Assembly: GCF_002776525.5 (NCBI RefSeq) | Contig: NC_045436.1 | Coordinates: 14,357,243 to 14,421,242 of the forward strand | Length of the DNA stretch: 64,000 bases | Direction of reading: 5' to 3' | Source of the DNA: Piliocolobus tephrosceles | Lineage: Eukaryota; Chordata; Mammalia; Primates; Cercopithecidae | Shown: positions 11,991 to 23,869 of the stretch, one piece after another | Numbering within the stretch: position 1 is the first letter of the stretch | How the letters are laid out: each line of letters starts with the position of its first letter | Translations under genes and position numbers: made by a program | Notes under the pieces: model-generated | What the model saw: only the letters and a program-made list of their open reading frames with translations | Told to the model about the DNA's origin: nothing | Database searches by the model: none

Positions 11991-12464
11991 CCAGAGGAGA
12001 CTCTTGGAGGTGTAGGATGTGTCTGTAACCTTGTTGCTGAAGGTTTCACAGGTGTAGACTTATTTCAAACACATCTAGTTGTATATGTCAAGTATATACA
12101 GCTTTTTACATGTCAAACATACCTCAATAAAATGTTATTTGTTTGTTTGAGAAAAAGACCTTTAGAGAAAATAATTTGGAAGATGTCAGTATTGATTGGA
12201 AATAGTCAATGCTGGCCACAAACATTCCAAAATTATTTCTGGTAATTTTTAGTGATTTAATTTGTCTTAGTATATTAGTGTAAGAAACCAACTTTGCAAG
12301 AAAATGGCTAGTTCTCAAAGGGAGTTGGGGTAGTGCTAAGGACAGAAGACACGCCTTAGAAGTCAATAATTTCTCAGATCTCCCTCTGCCTTCCTTATCT
12401 TGGAGATAACATTAAATATTATATTTGTTTCTTGTCTTAAGAGATTACATTTCTCTGCTGATTA

Positions 12465-12690
12465 CTATATTCCAATCACTGCTCTAAGTTTTGTATATGT
12501 ATTGTTTCATTTAATCTGAAATTCATGAGAGGGATATGATTATGATTCCCCTTTCAAGATGAAGAAAGGGAGGTAGAGAGGGGTTAGGTAATTACCTGAG
12601 AGGTAACACAGTTGTATGTGTTGGTGGTGGGATTTCACATGCTCAGAGGGTTGTAGAGCTGAGCTCTTAACCAACTACACTCTGCCTGTG
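12465..12690 (-). mobile_element. MIR: MIR SINE
   Basis: Reverse-complement MIR layout: 'tttcatttaatctgaaattc', then 'agatgaagaaagggaggtag', 'ggtaattacctgagaggtaa' and finally 'gagctcttaaccaactacac'. All core landmarks are present in order, so it is close to full length. Confidence 0.75.
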
Positions 12691-12694
12691 TTAG

Positions 12695-13162
12695 CCAGGA
12701 CAAAAACCACCCCCCCCACACACCTGTAACCAATTAAATATGTCCGCATTCTTATTCCTCCAAAACTATGAATATGCTTACTTCAAATGGCAAAAGAGAA
12801 TTTGTTGATATGTTTACATTAATAATTTTTGGATAAGGAGATAATTCTAGATTATGTGGGTGAGCCCAATGAATGACAAGGAGACGTGACAAAGGAAGCA
12901 GGGATCCAAAGATGCCACTGCTAAAAGTAGGCCATGGGCCAAGGGATTCAGCAACAGGTGGTCTCTAAACCCTCAGATAGACAAAAAATGCATTCTCCCC
13001 TTAGCATCCCCAAAAGGAAGAAATCCTACCAAAACTTTGATTTTTGCTCAGTGAACCCCAGTGGGCCTTCTGACCTCCAGAACAATAAGAATACATTTGT
13101 GTTGTTTTTAACCCATTGCATTTGTAGTAATTTGTTATACTAGCAATAAGAAACTAATACGA
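12695..13162 (+). mobile_element. MLT1: MLT1-type LTR (ERVL-MaLR), solo
   Basis: Plus-strand MaLR LTR landmarks occur in order: 'ccaaaactatgaatatg', 'ggcaaaagagaatttg', a gap-tolerant 'ttatgtgggtgagcccaat', 'gacctccagaacaataaga', and the terminal 'gcaataagaaactaatac'. The AATAAA signal has decayed to AATAAG. No internal sequence adjoins it. Confidence 0.75.
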
Positions 13163-13794
13163 TTTCTTGAACCCATTTTTTTCTTTCACTCAAATACCAA
13201 ATAACTATCTCTATTTTTTTAATGGCTCACATTCACGTCCCCAAGAGAACCTTGAGCACATTCAGATGCCCAGGAGAAGACAACTGTGTAGTTGTGTTAG
13301 TTATTTTTTCTTGGAGGTGGAATTATTATCCAGGCAATCTGAAAACTCTATCTGCTCTATAAATTTTTGCCTCTAAACTGGGCTTTAATCCCCGGGCTGT
13401 TCATTCAGGTATGGAAGACTCTTACAGGAACAAAGGTTCTTTGTGCATTTAGTGATGAGAGTGGCATGGAAGTCACTTGGAGCTTCACAGGTTTCTTTCT
13501 AGGGCACTGTGATTGTTATTGTTTTTCATTTCAAACCAATTGTCTATTTAGTGTAACCAAAATCTCTTTGCAGCTTGCATCCATTGCTCTTGGTGTGCAT
13601 GATTAAAAAATTACAGCATGTGTCCTGTGTCATTTGACAACTGTACACTTTCTGTGCTTCATTAACTTCTAGCTAAGTAAGGTTACATAATGACAGGTGA
13701 TTTTTAATTGTTGTGACAGTTTTGAACTTCATTCAAATGAAATGTAATAGGTTGTGAAAGGCATTCTCCTTCCTCTTAATCTGGTGGTTGTTAT
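13163..13794. other. Unique sequence
   Basis: No recognisable element or exon. Short open frames here show no protein family features. Confidence 0.5.
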
Positions 13795-14025
13795 CACAGA
13801 CTCTGGTGTCAGACTGCCTAGGTTTGAATATTGACACCCAAATGGTTGGGAAAGCTCACTGTCCTTGCTTCTCTCAGTTTCCTCAAGTATAAAATATAGA
13901 TGATAATAGTACCTACCACATAGGATTATGGTGAGAACTAAATATCTTAATGCATTTAAAGTGCTTAGAACAATATCTAGTACAAAGTAAGTGCTTAGTA
14001 AATATTAGCTGCTATTATTACTGCA
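13795..14025 (+). mobile_element. MIR: MIR SINE, near full length
   Basis: A clear plus-strand MIR: 'ctctggtgtcagactgccta', 'cagtttcctcaagtataaa', 'gataatagtacctaccacat', 'gtgcttagaacaatat' and 'agtgcttagtaaatatt' follow the consensus in order. Confidence 0.9.
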
Positions 14026-15004
14026 AATTCTAAAATTAATTCAGATTTAACATTTCTTTGGAAAAAAATTGGTCTTAAATTGCATTTATTTTCATATATT
14101 GTAGAGCCTGAATGCAGTATGCTCTTTATAGTTTTAGAACAGAGTTCTTTGTTTTTTCTGCTCTGGATGTTCTTTGTGCATATTTGAAAATGCTCCTTGT
14201 GATTAATGTTAAAGTTTAGTAAAAAGGCACAAGGATAGATCAGCATTAAGACTGGGCATATATGATGTCCAGTTAGTCCCCACATGGCTGCCATGAAGCC
14301 AGTGTTTACAATCCAAAGTTCGATAAATCTAAGGAACAATAATTTATAATGTTGTTTATTTTCCTTTTTGAAATGTAAGGTTTTGAACAATGAATGACTT
14401 TAAAGAGAAATCTTGCCTCAGTATTCACAAAGCTGACTGGGTGTAGGAAGATCTTTATTACGATGTATGTTTGCAAGATAAGCATTGTCAACAACACAGA
14501 ATGTCCTTGACATGACTATTACTTTTGCTAGAATTAAAGCTTCCCAATACAGAAATCTCAGGAAACAGCTGCCTTTCATTCCCCTCTTTAGTACATTATG
14601 GTGTAGTCTATTTTTAGCAGCAAACTTTTTAGTCAAATATCACACAGAGTCCGTTGATTATCTCCAATGATGATCCTGAGACATTTCCATGGAGACATTA
14701 GTACTTTCAAGTTTGCTCTTGACTAGAGATTTTAAGAGCTTTGCTGTCTCATATACTTAGTAAGTTAGTAGCCTTTTCACTTCTGGAAATTCTTATACAT
14801 CTTTGCCTGTTTCACCAAATTTAAAATGGCAACGATGACCCACTTCTATAATTTTATTTGGACATCATGGGAACAAAAAAGATGTTTGCAAAGGAATATT
14901 TATGAATAAAATATACTAAACATAGGTAATACATTGCTTTTATTTTTGTGTTACTTTCTCCCTTAAAGAGTTCTTGGAAGCACATGGTAAGATGAAAGTT
15001 TCAG
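14026..15004. other. Unique AT-rich sequence
   Basis: No repeat family or coding signal recognised. The antisense 131-codon frame at 13995-14390 overlaps the MIR end and has no family resemblance. Confidence 0.5.
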
Positions 15005-15189
15005 GTTATATATATATATATTTCCAAGTAAATTTTTTTAAATTAAACTTTTCATTTTGCAATAATTGTGGATTCACATATAGTTGTAAGAAATAATAGA
15101 GAGAAATGCCATAAATTCCTTACCAAGTTTCCTAATGAGAACATCCTACAAATCTAGAGTATACTATCATAATTAAGATACTGAAGTAG

Positions 15190-15555
15190 ATGTAGTCAAC
15201 TTACAACATACTGCTTCTCGACCTGTGGTGGGGTTATGTCCCTATAAGCCTATCATCAATTTAAAATATAGTAAGTTCAAAATGCACTTAATACATTTAA
15301 CTTACAAAACGTAGCTTAGCCTAACCTACTTTAAATGTGCTTGGAACACTTAACATTAGCCTATAATTGGGCAAAATAATCTAACACAAAGTCTATTTTA
15401 TAGGCTATTTTATAGCCTATTTTATAAAGTTATTATAAAGATTTTGAATCAAAATTCAAAATTTAAAATATGGCTTCTACAGAATGAGTATCACTTTTGC
15501 ATTGGAAAGTTTAAAAAATCGTAAATTGAACCATTATAACTCGAAGTTATCTGTA
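15190..15555. mobile_element. Tigger-like non-autonomous DNA transposon
   Basis: Starts at 'tgtagtcaacttacaa' and ends at 'ccattataactcgaagttat', with internal 'ggttatgtccctataagcc' and 'cttagcctaacctac'. This is the plan of a short Tigger-type MITE. It sits within L1M 3' sequence that continues on both sides. The exact family was not identified. Confidence 0.55.
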
Positions 15556-16454
15556 TATATATATACGTAGACAAGATACCAAACATTTCCATCATCACGA
15601 GGATTTATCAAGTTGCCGTTTTATAGCCACGTTTACTTCTCTCCTACCACACACCCTCTTTAAACCTTAGCAACCACTAATATGTTCTATTTCTATAATA
15701 TTTTCATTTCAAGAATGTTATATAAATAGAAGAAAACAATGTAACTTTTACATTGTTTACTTGTAATTACAATGTAATTTTTTTTAACTTATCATAATTA
15801 TCAGGAGATTCATCCAGGTTTCTGTGTGCATGAATAAATAGTTCCTTCCTTTTCTATTGCTGAGTGGCATTTCACAGTATTGTTTTACCACAGTGCGATC
15901 ATTCAGCTGCTGAAGGATATCTAAGTTGTTTCCTGTTTGGGCTACTATGAATAACTCTGCTATAAACATTCATGTATAGTTTTTTTTGAAACACAAGTTT
16001 TAATTTTGTGGGATACATGCCTGGGAGTACAATTGCTTGATGGTATAGTAGTTGCATGTATAGTTTTTAAAGAAACTGACAAACTTTTCCAGAATAGCTG
16101 TACCACTTTATATCTCCCCCCGCAATGCATGAGTGATCCAACATCTCCGCATCCTCACCAGACTCTTGTGCTGTCACTATTTTTTATTTTAAACAATTAT
16201 CTATGTGTGTAGTGATATCACATTGTTGTCTTAGTTAGCAGTTTCTTTTTAAAAATTAATTAATCTATTTATTTTTCACTTTAAGTTCTGGGATATATGT
16301 GCAGAATGTGCAGGTTTGTTACATAGGAATACGTGTGCCGTAGTGGTTTGCTGCACCTATTGACCCGTCCTCTAAGTTCCCTCCCCTCAACTCCCTCCCT
16401 CAACAGGCCCTGGTGCATGTTGTCCCCTTCCCTGTGTCTATGTTTTCCCATTGT

Positions 16455-19400
16455 TCAACTCCCACTTATGAGTGAGAACATGTGCTCTTTGGTTTTCTGT
16501 TCTTGTGTTAGTTTGCTGAGAGTGATGGCTTCCAGCTTCATCCATGTCCCTGCAAAAGACATGATCTCATTCCATTTTATGGCTGCATAGTATTCCATGG
16601 CATATATGTGCCACATTTTCTTTATCCAGTCTATCATTGATGGTCATTTGGGTTGGTTCCATGACTTTGCTATTGCAAATAGTGCTGCAATAAACATATG
16701 TGTGCATGTGTCCTTATAGCAGAATGATTTATATTCCTTTGGATAGATACCCAGTAATGGGATTGCTGGGTGAAATGGTATTTCTGGCTCTAGATCCTTG
16801 AGGAATTGCCATACGGTTTTCCACAATGGTTAAACTAATTTACATTCCCACCAACAGTGTAAAAGTGTTCCTATTTCTCCACAGCCTCACCAGCATCTAT
16901 TGTTTCTTGACTTTTTAATAATTGCCATTCTGACTGGTGTGAGATAGTATCTGATTGTGGTTTTGATTGGCATTTCTCTAATGATCAGTGATGTTGAGCT
17001 TTTTTCATGTTTGTTGGCCATGTAAATGTCTTCTTTAGAGAACTGTCTGTTCATATCCTTTGCCCACTTTTTGATGGAGTTGTTTGTTTTTTCTTGTAAA
17101 TTTGTTTAAGTTCCTTGTAAATTCTGGATATTAGACCTTTGTCAGATGGGTAGATTGCAAAACTATTCTCCCATGCTGTAGGTTGCCTATTCACTCTGAT
17201 GACAGTTTCTTTTTCTGTGCAGAAGAATCTCTTTAGTTTAATTGATCTCATTTGTCAATTTTGGCTTTTGTTGCATTTGCTTTTGGCATTTTAGTTATGA
17301 AGTCTTTGCCCATGCCTGTGTCATGAATGGTATTGCCTAGGTTTTCTTCTAGGGTTTTTATGGTTTTGGGTTTTAAATTTAAGTCTTTAGTCCATCTTGA
17401 GTTAATTTTTGTATAAGGTGTAAGGAAGGGGTCCAACTTCAGTTTTCTGCAAATGGCTAGCCAGTTTTCCCAGCGTCATTTATTGAGTAAGATTCATTCC
17501 CCATTGCTTGTTTTTGTCAGGTCTGTCGAAAATCAGTTGGTTGTAGATGGGTGGTGAGGTCTCTGTTCTGTTCCACTGGTCTATATGTCTGTTTTGGTAC
17601 CAGTAACATGCTGCTTTGGTTTCTGTAGCCTTGTAATATAGTTTGAAGTCAGGTAGCATGATGCCTCCAGCTTTGTTCTTTTTGCTTAGGATTGTCTTGG
17701 CTATATGGGGTCTTCCTTGATTCCATATGAAATTTAAAGTAGTTTTTCTAATTCTGTGAAGAATGTCAATGGTGCTTTGATGGGAATATCATTGAATTTA
17801 TAAATTACTTTGGGTACTACGGCCATTTTCATGATATCAGTTCTTTCTATTCATGAGGATGGAAGGTTTTTCCATTTGTTTGTTTCCTCTCTTATTTCCT
17901 TGAGCAGTGGTTTGTAGTTCTCCTTGAAGAGGTCCTTCACATTACATTCCTGGTTAGCTGTGTTCCTAGATATTTTATTCTCTTTGTAGCAATCGTGAAT
18001 AGGAGTTGATTCATGATTTGGCTCTCTGCTTATCTATTGTTGGTGTGAAGGAATGCTTGTAATTTTTGCACATTGGTTTTGAATCCCAAGACTGCTGAAG
18101 TTGCCTGTCAGCTTAAGGAGTTTTTGGGCTGAGATGATGGGGTTTTCTAAATATAGAATCATGCCATCTGCAAACACAGACAATTTGACTTCCCTCTTCC
18201 TATTTGAATATGCTTTATATCTTTCTCTTGCCTGATTGCCCTGTCCAGAATTTCCAATATTATGTTGAATAAGAGTGGTGAGAGAGGGCATCCTTGTCTT
18301 GTACTGGATTTCAAAGGGAATGCTTCCAGCTTTTTCCCGTTCAATATGATATTGGCTGTGAGTTTGTCATAAGTAGCTCAATATTGTGAGATATGTACCA
18401 TCAATATCTAGCTTATTCAGAGTTTTTAACATGAAAGGATGTTAAATTTTATCAAAGGCCTTTTCTGCATCTATTGAGATAATCATGTGGTTTTTGTCAT
18501 TGGTTCTGTTTATGCGATGGATTACATTTATTGATTTGCATATGATGAACCAGCCTTGCATCCCAGGGATGAAGCCAACTTGATCATGGTGGATAAGTTT
18601 TTTGATGTGCTGCTGGATTCAGTTTGCAAGTATTTTATTGAGGATTTTCGCATTGATGTTCATCAGGGATATTGGCCTGAAGTTTTCTTTTTCTGTTGTA
18701 CCACTGCCAGGTTTTGGTATCAGGACGATGCTAGCTTCATAAAGTGAATTAGGGAGGAGTCCCTGCTTTTCAACTGTTTGGAATAGTTTCATAAGGTATG
18801 GTACCAGCTCCTCTTTGTACCTCTGGTAGAATTCAGCTGTGAATCTGTCCGGTCCTGGGCTTTTTTTTTTTTTTTTTGGTTGGTAGGCTATTAATTGCTG
18901 CCTCATTTTCAGAACTTATTATTGGTCTATTCAGAGATTCAGCTTCTTTTTGGTTTAGTCTTGGGAGTGTCTATGAATTTACCCATTTCTTCTAAATATT
19001 CCCATTTATTTGAATAGAGGTGTTTACAGTATTCTCTGATTGTAGTTTGTGTTTCTGTGGGATCAGTGGTGATATCTCTTTTATCATTTCTTATTGTCTC
19101 TATTTTATTCTTCTCTCTTTTCTTCTTTATTAGTCTAGCTAGTGACCTATCTATTTTGTAAATTTTTTTTAAAACAGTTCCTGGATTCATTGATTTTTTT
19201 TGGAGGGTTTTCCATGTCTTTATCTCCTTCAATTCTGCTCTGATCTTAGTGATTGTCTTCTGCTAGCTTTTGGATTAGTTTGCTCTTGCCTCTCTAGCTT
19301 TATTAATTGTGATGTTAGTGGGTCGATTTGAGATCTTTCTAGCTTTCTGATGTAGGCATTTAATGTTATAAATTTCCCTCTTAACACTGCTGTATCCCAG

Positions 19401-20257
19401 AGATTCTGGTACATTGTCTCTTTGTTCTCACTGGTTTCAAATAACTTCTTGATTCCTGCCTTAATTTCATTATTTACCCAGGAGTCATGCAGGGCAGACT
19501 ATTCAATTTCCATGTAATTGTGTGGTTTTGAGTGAGTTTCTGAATCTTGAGTTCTAATTTGATTTCACTGTGGTCTAAGATTCTGTTTGTTATGATTTCA
19601 GTTATTTTGAATTTGTTGAGGGATATTTTACTTCCAATTCTGTGGTCTATTTTAGAGTAAGTGCTGTGTGGCACTGAAACGAATGTATATTCTGTTGACT
19701 TGGGGTGGAGAGTTCTGTAGATGTCTATTACGTCCACTTGATTCAGAGCTGAGTTCAAGTCCTTAATATCCTTGTTAATTTTCTGTCTCGTTGATCTGTC
19801 TAACACTGACGGTGGGATGTTAAGATCTCCCACTATTATTGTGTGGGAGTCTAAGCCTCTTTTTACATCTCTAAGAGCTTGTTTTATGAATCTAGATGCT
19901 CCTGTATTGGTTGCATATATATTTAAGATAGTTAGCTCTTCTTGTTGAATTGTTCGCTTTTGCATTATGTAATTCCCTTCTTTGTCTTTTTTTGATCTTT
20001 GTTAGTTTAAAGTCTGTTTTTTCAGAGACTAGGATAGCAACCTCTTACTTTGTTTTTGCTTTCCATTTGCTTGGTAAATTTTCCTCCATCCTTTATTTTG
20101 AGCCTATGGGTATCTTTGCATGTGAGATGGGGTTCCTGAACGCAGCACACCAATGGTTCTTGACTCTGTCCAATTTGCCAGTCTGTGTCTTTTAATAGGG
20201 GCATTTAAGGTTTACATTTAAGGTTAGTATTGTTATGTGTGAATTTGATCCAGTCAT
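16455..20257 (-). pseudogene. L1 ORF2: L1 ORF2 pseudogene (endonuclease/reverse transcriptase)
   Basis: ORF2 encodes the endonuclease and reverse transcriptase that carry out target-primed reverse transcription. The start ATGACTGG is the complement of 20250-20257 and the stop is at 16455-16457, so the span (3,803 bp) is close to the normal 3.8 kb. The endonuclease portion (19474-19965) keeps VGDLN and SKIDH, but the SDH motif reads LDH. The reverse transcriptase portion keeps FRPISLMNI near 18650 and SPLLFNI near 18300. The catalytic FADD reads FADG (codon 18163-18165), which removes one metal-binding aspartate. The C-terminus ends SLISGS. Frameshifts split the frame into at least eight pieces. 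Confidence 0.88.
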
Positions 20258-20320
20258 CATGATAGTAGCTGGTTATTTTGAACACTAGTTGATGCAGTTT
20301 CATCATAGTCTCATTGGTCT

Positions 20321-21330
20321 TTATATTCTGGTGTGTTCTTGCAGTGGTACTGGTTTTTCCTTTCCATATGTAGTGCTTCTTTCAAAAGCTCTTGCAAGGC
20401 AGGCCTGATGGTGACAAAATCCCTCACTATTCACTTTTCTGGAAAGAATTTTATTTCTCCTTTGCTTATGAAGTTTAGTTTGGCTGGATATGAAATTCTG
20501 GGTTGAAAATTATTTTCTTTAAGAATGTTGAATACTGGCCCCAATCTCTTCTGGCTTATAGGGTTTCTGCTGAGAAGTCTGCTGTTAGTCTAACAGGCTT
20601 CCCTTTGTAGCTGACCTGGCCTTTCTCTATGGCTGCCCTTAACATGTTTTCTTTCATTTCAACCTTGGAGAATCTGATGATTATGTGTCTTGGGATTGAT
20701 CTTCTCATGGAGTATCTTAGTGGTTGTCTCTGTATTTCCTGAATTTTCATGTTGGCCTGTCTTGCTAGGTTGGGGAAGTTCTCCTGGATAATATCCTGAA
20801 GTGTGTTTTCCAACTTGTTTCCATTCTCCCTGACTCCTTCAGGTACTCCAGTCAATCATAGGTTCGATCTTTTTACATATTTCTTGGAGGCTTTGTTTAT
20901 TCCTTTTCATTCTTTTTTCTTTAATCTTACTTTCATGCCTTATTTCACCAAGGTAGTCTTCAAATTCTGATATCCTTTCTTCTGCTTAATCAATTCAGCT
21001 ATTGATACTTGTGAGTGCATCATGAATTTCTCCTGCTGAGTTTTTCAGCTTCATCAGGTCATTTATGTTCCTCTCTAAACTGATTATTGTAGTTAGCATC
21101 TCCTCTAGCCTTTTATCAAGGTTCTTAGCTTCTTTGCATTGGATTAGAACGTGCTCCTTTAGCTCAACAGAGTTTTTTATTACCCATCTTCTGAAGCCAC
21201 TTCTGCCAATTCATCCATCTCAGGCTCTGTCCAGTTCTGTAACCTTACTGGAGAGGCATTGTGCTCATTTAGAGGAGAAGAGGCACTCTGGCTTTTGTGT
21301 TTTCAGCGTTTTTATTTTATTGATTCTCAT
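20321..21330 (-). pseudogene. L1 ORF1: L1 ORF1 pseudogene (RNA-binding chaperone)
   Basis: In an active L1 this protein forms trimers that coat L1 RNA. The first ATG is the complement of 21328-21330 and the final TAA the complement of 20321-20323, giving 1,010 bp against about 1,017 expected. The region 20556-20855 still reads the RNA-recognition domain, with LENTLQDIIQENFPNLARQA and RFSKVEMKENMLRAA. Stops and shifts separate it from the coiled-coil part and from the C-terminal domain after SAETL. It lies directly upstream of ORF2 in the bicistronic L1 order. No functional product is expected. Confidence 0.85.
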
Positions 21331-22658
21331 TTTCACGAGTTTGTCTAGTTTCAGTCTTTGAGGTTGCTGACACTTGGATGGGTTTTTTTGTGGGGACTTT
21401 GTTGTTGTTGATGTTGTTGTTGTCGCTTTCTGTTCGTTTGTTTTTCTTTCAGTAGTCAGGTCCCTCTTCTGTACGGCTGCTGCAGTTTGCTGGGTGCTCG
21501 CTTCATGCCCTGTTCCTCTGGTTTGCTCCCATGCCCGCAGGTGTCACTCAAGGAGGCTGGAGAACGGCAAAGATGGGTGCCTGATACTTCTGGGATCTCT
21601 GACCTTGGGAGCACCAACCTGATGCCAGTAGGATCGCTCCTGTATAGGGTGTCTGACAACCTCTGTTGGAGGGTCTCACTCAGTTGGGTGGCATGGAGAG
21701 CAGGACCCATTTAATGAAGCACTTTGACTGTCCCTTGGTGGAAAGAGTGTGCTTGACCGGGGGGAAACTCACTCGCTTGAGCTGCCCAGATTCCTCAGAA
21801 CTACCAGGAGGAAAAGCTAAGTCTACTGGTCCACAGAGACTGCCACTGTCCCTCCCCTTAGAGGCTCAGGCCCAAGGAGATCCGGGTTCTGTCTCTGAGG
21901 CTCTGGCTGCAGTTCTTGGAGTTCCTGTAAGGAGCCCTAACCCTGTGAGGAAGGATGGGTCAGAGTCAGGCCTGAAGAGGTGCCATGGCCACAATCTACT
22001 ACAGCCGGTGTGTTGGGCTGTAGGGGACACCTCTTGGGACCAAGCCATCAATCTCTCTGGCTCCAGCAGGGGAAAAGCACTACCTGGAGCTATAAAACGG
22101 ATGCCACCCTTCCCCCGCCCAGGGAGTTTAGCGTGTTAGGCACTTATAAGTCCCAGTGGTGGCTGTTGCCCCTCCTGCAGGGAGCTCAAATAGCTTAGAC
22201 GGCAGGTGGCTGCAGGTGTGGTGCTGCACCTCTCCCTTCAGGAACTCAGCAGGTTTAACCAGATTCTAGTTGAGATCCTGTTGAGAATCTGCGTGGCTCT
22301 GAGGTTGGCACCCTAGGCCCTGGTGGCCTGGGTTTGCAAGTGGGATCTTCTGATCCAAGTCTTGCGCAGTCACATGGGAAAAGTACAGTTTCCCTGGCTG
22401 GGTAGCACGCTCACTCATCACCTCCCTTGTCTTGCAGGCGGGGCCTCCCCTACCCTACCCTGTGTGGTTCTCAGGTGGGCTGCCGCACCACACTTCTCTT
22501 GCTTCCTCTCTGTGGATCACGCCAGCCCCATTGTCAGTTATAATGAGAGAACTCTGATACCTCGGCTGCCGGTGCAGGATTCACACGCTAATTATGGTTC
22601 TTTTTGATGAGAGCCTCCGATCATGGGTGCTTCTACTCAGCCATCCTGGCACCACCCC
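21331..22658 (-). promoter_or_regulatory. L1P 5' UTR / internal promoter region
   Basis: This 1.33-kb G/C-rich stretch precedes ORF1 and corresponds to the L1 5' UTR, which carries the internal RNA polymerase II promoter in intact elements. The first bases include AGGATGGC, resembling the YY1-binding start of L1. Many CpGs have decayed. Several plus-strand open frames here are antisense to the L1 and look like by-products of base composition. Confidence 0.75.
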
Positions 22659-22670
22659 AGTTAGCAGTTT

Positions 22671-22996
22671 GTTTTTGTTGTTGTTGTTTTCTTTTCTTTT
22701 TTTTTTTTTTTTGAGATGGAGTTTCGCTCTTGTTACCCAGCCTGGAGTGCAGTGGCGTGATCCTGGCTCACTGCAACTTCCGCCTCCTGGGTTCAAGCGA
22801 TTCTCCTGCCTCAGCCTCCCGAGTAGCTGGTACTATAGGCGTGCAGTGCCACCATGCCTGGCTAATTTTTATATTTTTAGTAGAGACAGGGTTTCACCAT
22901 GTTGGCCAGGATGGTCTCCATCTCTTGACCTCGTGATCCTCCCGCCTCGGCCTCCCAAAGTGCTGGGATTACAGGTGTGAGCCACCACGCCCGACT
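22671..22996 (-). mobile_element. Alu: Alu element (S-like)
   Basis: Reverse-complement Alu with a T-rich tail (22671-22712) and terminal 'ccaccacgcccgact'. It begins exactly after the right target duplication of the L1P and is followed by another version of the same site, agttgcagttt (22998-23008). The middle carries a small extra 'gtgcagt' segment near 22840. Confidence 0.92.
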
Positions 22997-23231
22997 CAGT
23001 TGCAGTTTTTTTGTTTGTTTTGTTTTTAACAGCTAATGATGGTGACCTTTTTAACAAGTATTTCACTGCCATCTGCTTATCCTCTTCAGTGAAATATCTT
23101 TCATATCTTTTTTCCACTTTTCTATTGAATTGCTTCCATTTTTACTGTTAAGTTATGAGAGATCTATTTTATTTTCCAGATACTAGTTCTTTTTCAGATA
23201 TGTAGTTTGTAAATTTTTAAAAATTATGTCT

Positions 23232-23513
23232 TACTAGGCATAGTGGCTCATGCCTATAATTCAAGCACTTTAGAAGGCCAAGGTGGGAGGATTGCTTGAA
23301 GGTAGTAATTTGAGACTAGCCTGGGCAACATAGTGAGACCCTGTCTCTACAAAAAATGTTTAAAAAGTTAGCCAGGTGTGGTGGTGGGTCTCACTACTTG
23401 GGATGCTGTGTGGGAAGGTTACTTAAGCCTCAGAGGTTGAGGTTGTAATGAGCCATGATTGCATCACTGCACTTCAGCCTGGGTGACAGAAGCAGAAAGA
23501 GACATTGTCTCAA
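23232..23513 (+). mobile_element. Alu: Alu element (J-like)
   Basis: Sense Alu with old-subfamily features ('aggattgcttgaa', 'cctgggcaacatagtgagac') and many substitutions. It ends at 'attgtctcaa', where the A-tail has been replaced by a TG microsatellite. Confidence 0.9.
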
Positions 23514-23540
23514 CTCTGTGTGTGTGTCTGTGTGTGTACA
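23514..23540. repeat. (TG)n microsatellite at Alu tail
   Basis: An interrupted TG tract following the J-type Alu; Alu tails commonly seed such repeats. Confidence 0.85.
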
Positions 23541-23566
23541 CACATATATAAAAAACATAGTTTTCT

Positions 23567-23869
23567 TTTTTTTTTTTTTTTTTTTTTTAGATGGCGTCTC
23601 GCTCTGTCGCCCAAACTGGAGTGCAGTGGCCAGATCTCAGCTCACTGCAAGCTCCGCCTTTCGGGTTCACGCCATTCTCCTGCCTCAGCCTCCCGAGTAG
23701 GTGGGACTACAGGCGCCGTCCACCTTGCCCGGCTAGTTTTTTGTATTTTTTAGTAGAGACGGGGTTTCACTGTGTTAGCCAGGATGGCCTCGATCTCCTG
23801 ACCTTGTGATCTGCCCGTCTCAGCCTCCCAAAGTGCTGGGATTACAGGCTTGAGCCACCGCGCCCGGCC
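23567..23869 (-). mobile_element. AluY: AluY element
   Basis: Low-divergence reverse-complement Alu with 'gcaagctccgcctttcgggt', 'ccattctcctgcctcagcc' and an intact CpG-rich 'ccaccgcgcccggcc' end, all Y-type features. Target duplications catagttttct (23556-23566) and catatttttct (23870-23880) differ at one base. Confidence 0.92.

Larger units (their letters stand above)
10541..12153 (+). mobile_element. L1: L1 (L1MA/MB type), 3' arm with 3' UTR
   Basis: Sense L1 from 'ggacctatatcttacaccat' through the end of ORF2 (landmarks such as 'caacatggatgaacctggaa') and a 3' UTR that ends 'cctcaataaaatg' before the target duplication at 12154-12167. It is interrupted by an extra L1 slice at 11233-11415 and an AAT microsatellite at 11958-11989. 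Confidence 0.85.
16245..22658 (-). mobile_element. L1P: Full-length primate L1 (L1P)
   Basis: A complete 6,414-bp element on the minus strand: 5' UTR (22658-21331, beginning GGTGCCAGGATGGCTGAGTA), ORF1 (21330-20321), short spacer, ORF2 (20257-16455) and 3' UTR (16454-16245). It is flanked by a perfect 12-bp duplication agttagcagttt at 16233-16244 and 22659-22670. The 3' UTR lacks the features of the youngest L1s and an AluS-like element sits in its right target duplication, so I place it at roughly L1PA8 or older, possibly L1PB. ORFs are broken. Confidence 0.92.

Noticed and set aside
21666..22139. 157-codon plus-strand frame antisense to the L1P 5' UTR, considered as an ORF0-like gene
   Set aside because: Position and sequence do not match the L1 antisense ORF0 as I know it; G/C-rich composition explains the openness.
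21331..22658. G/C-rich block as a CpG-island promoter of a cellular gene
   Set aside because: It is contiguous with L1 ORF1 and ORF2 inside one target duplication, so it is the L1P 5' UTR.
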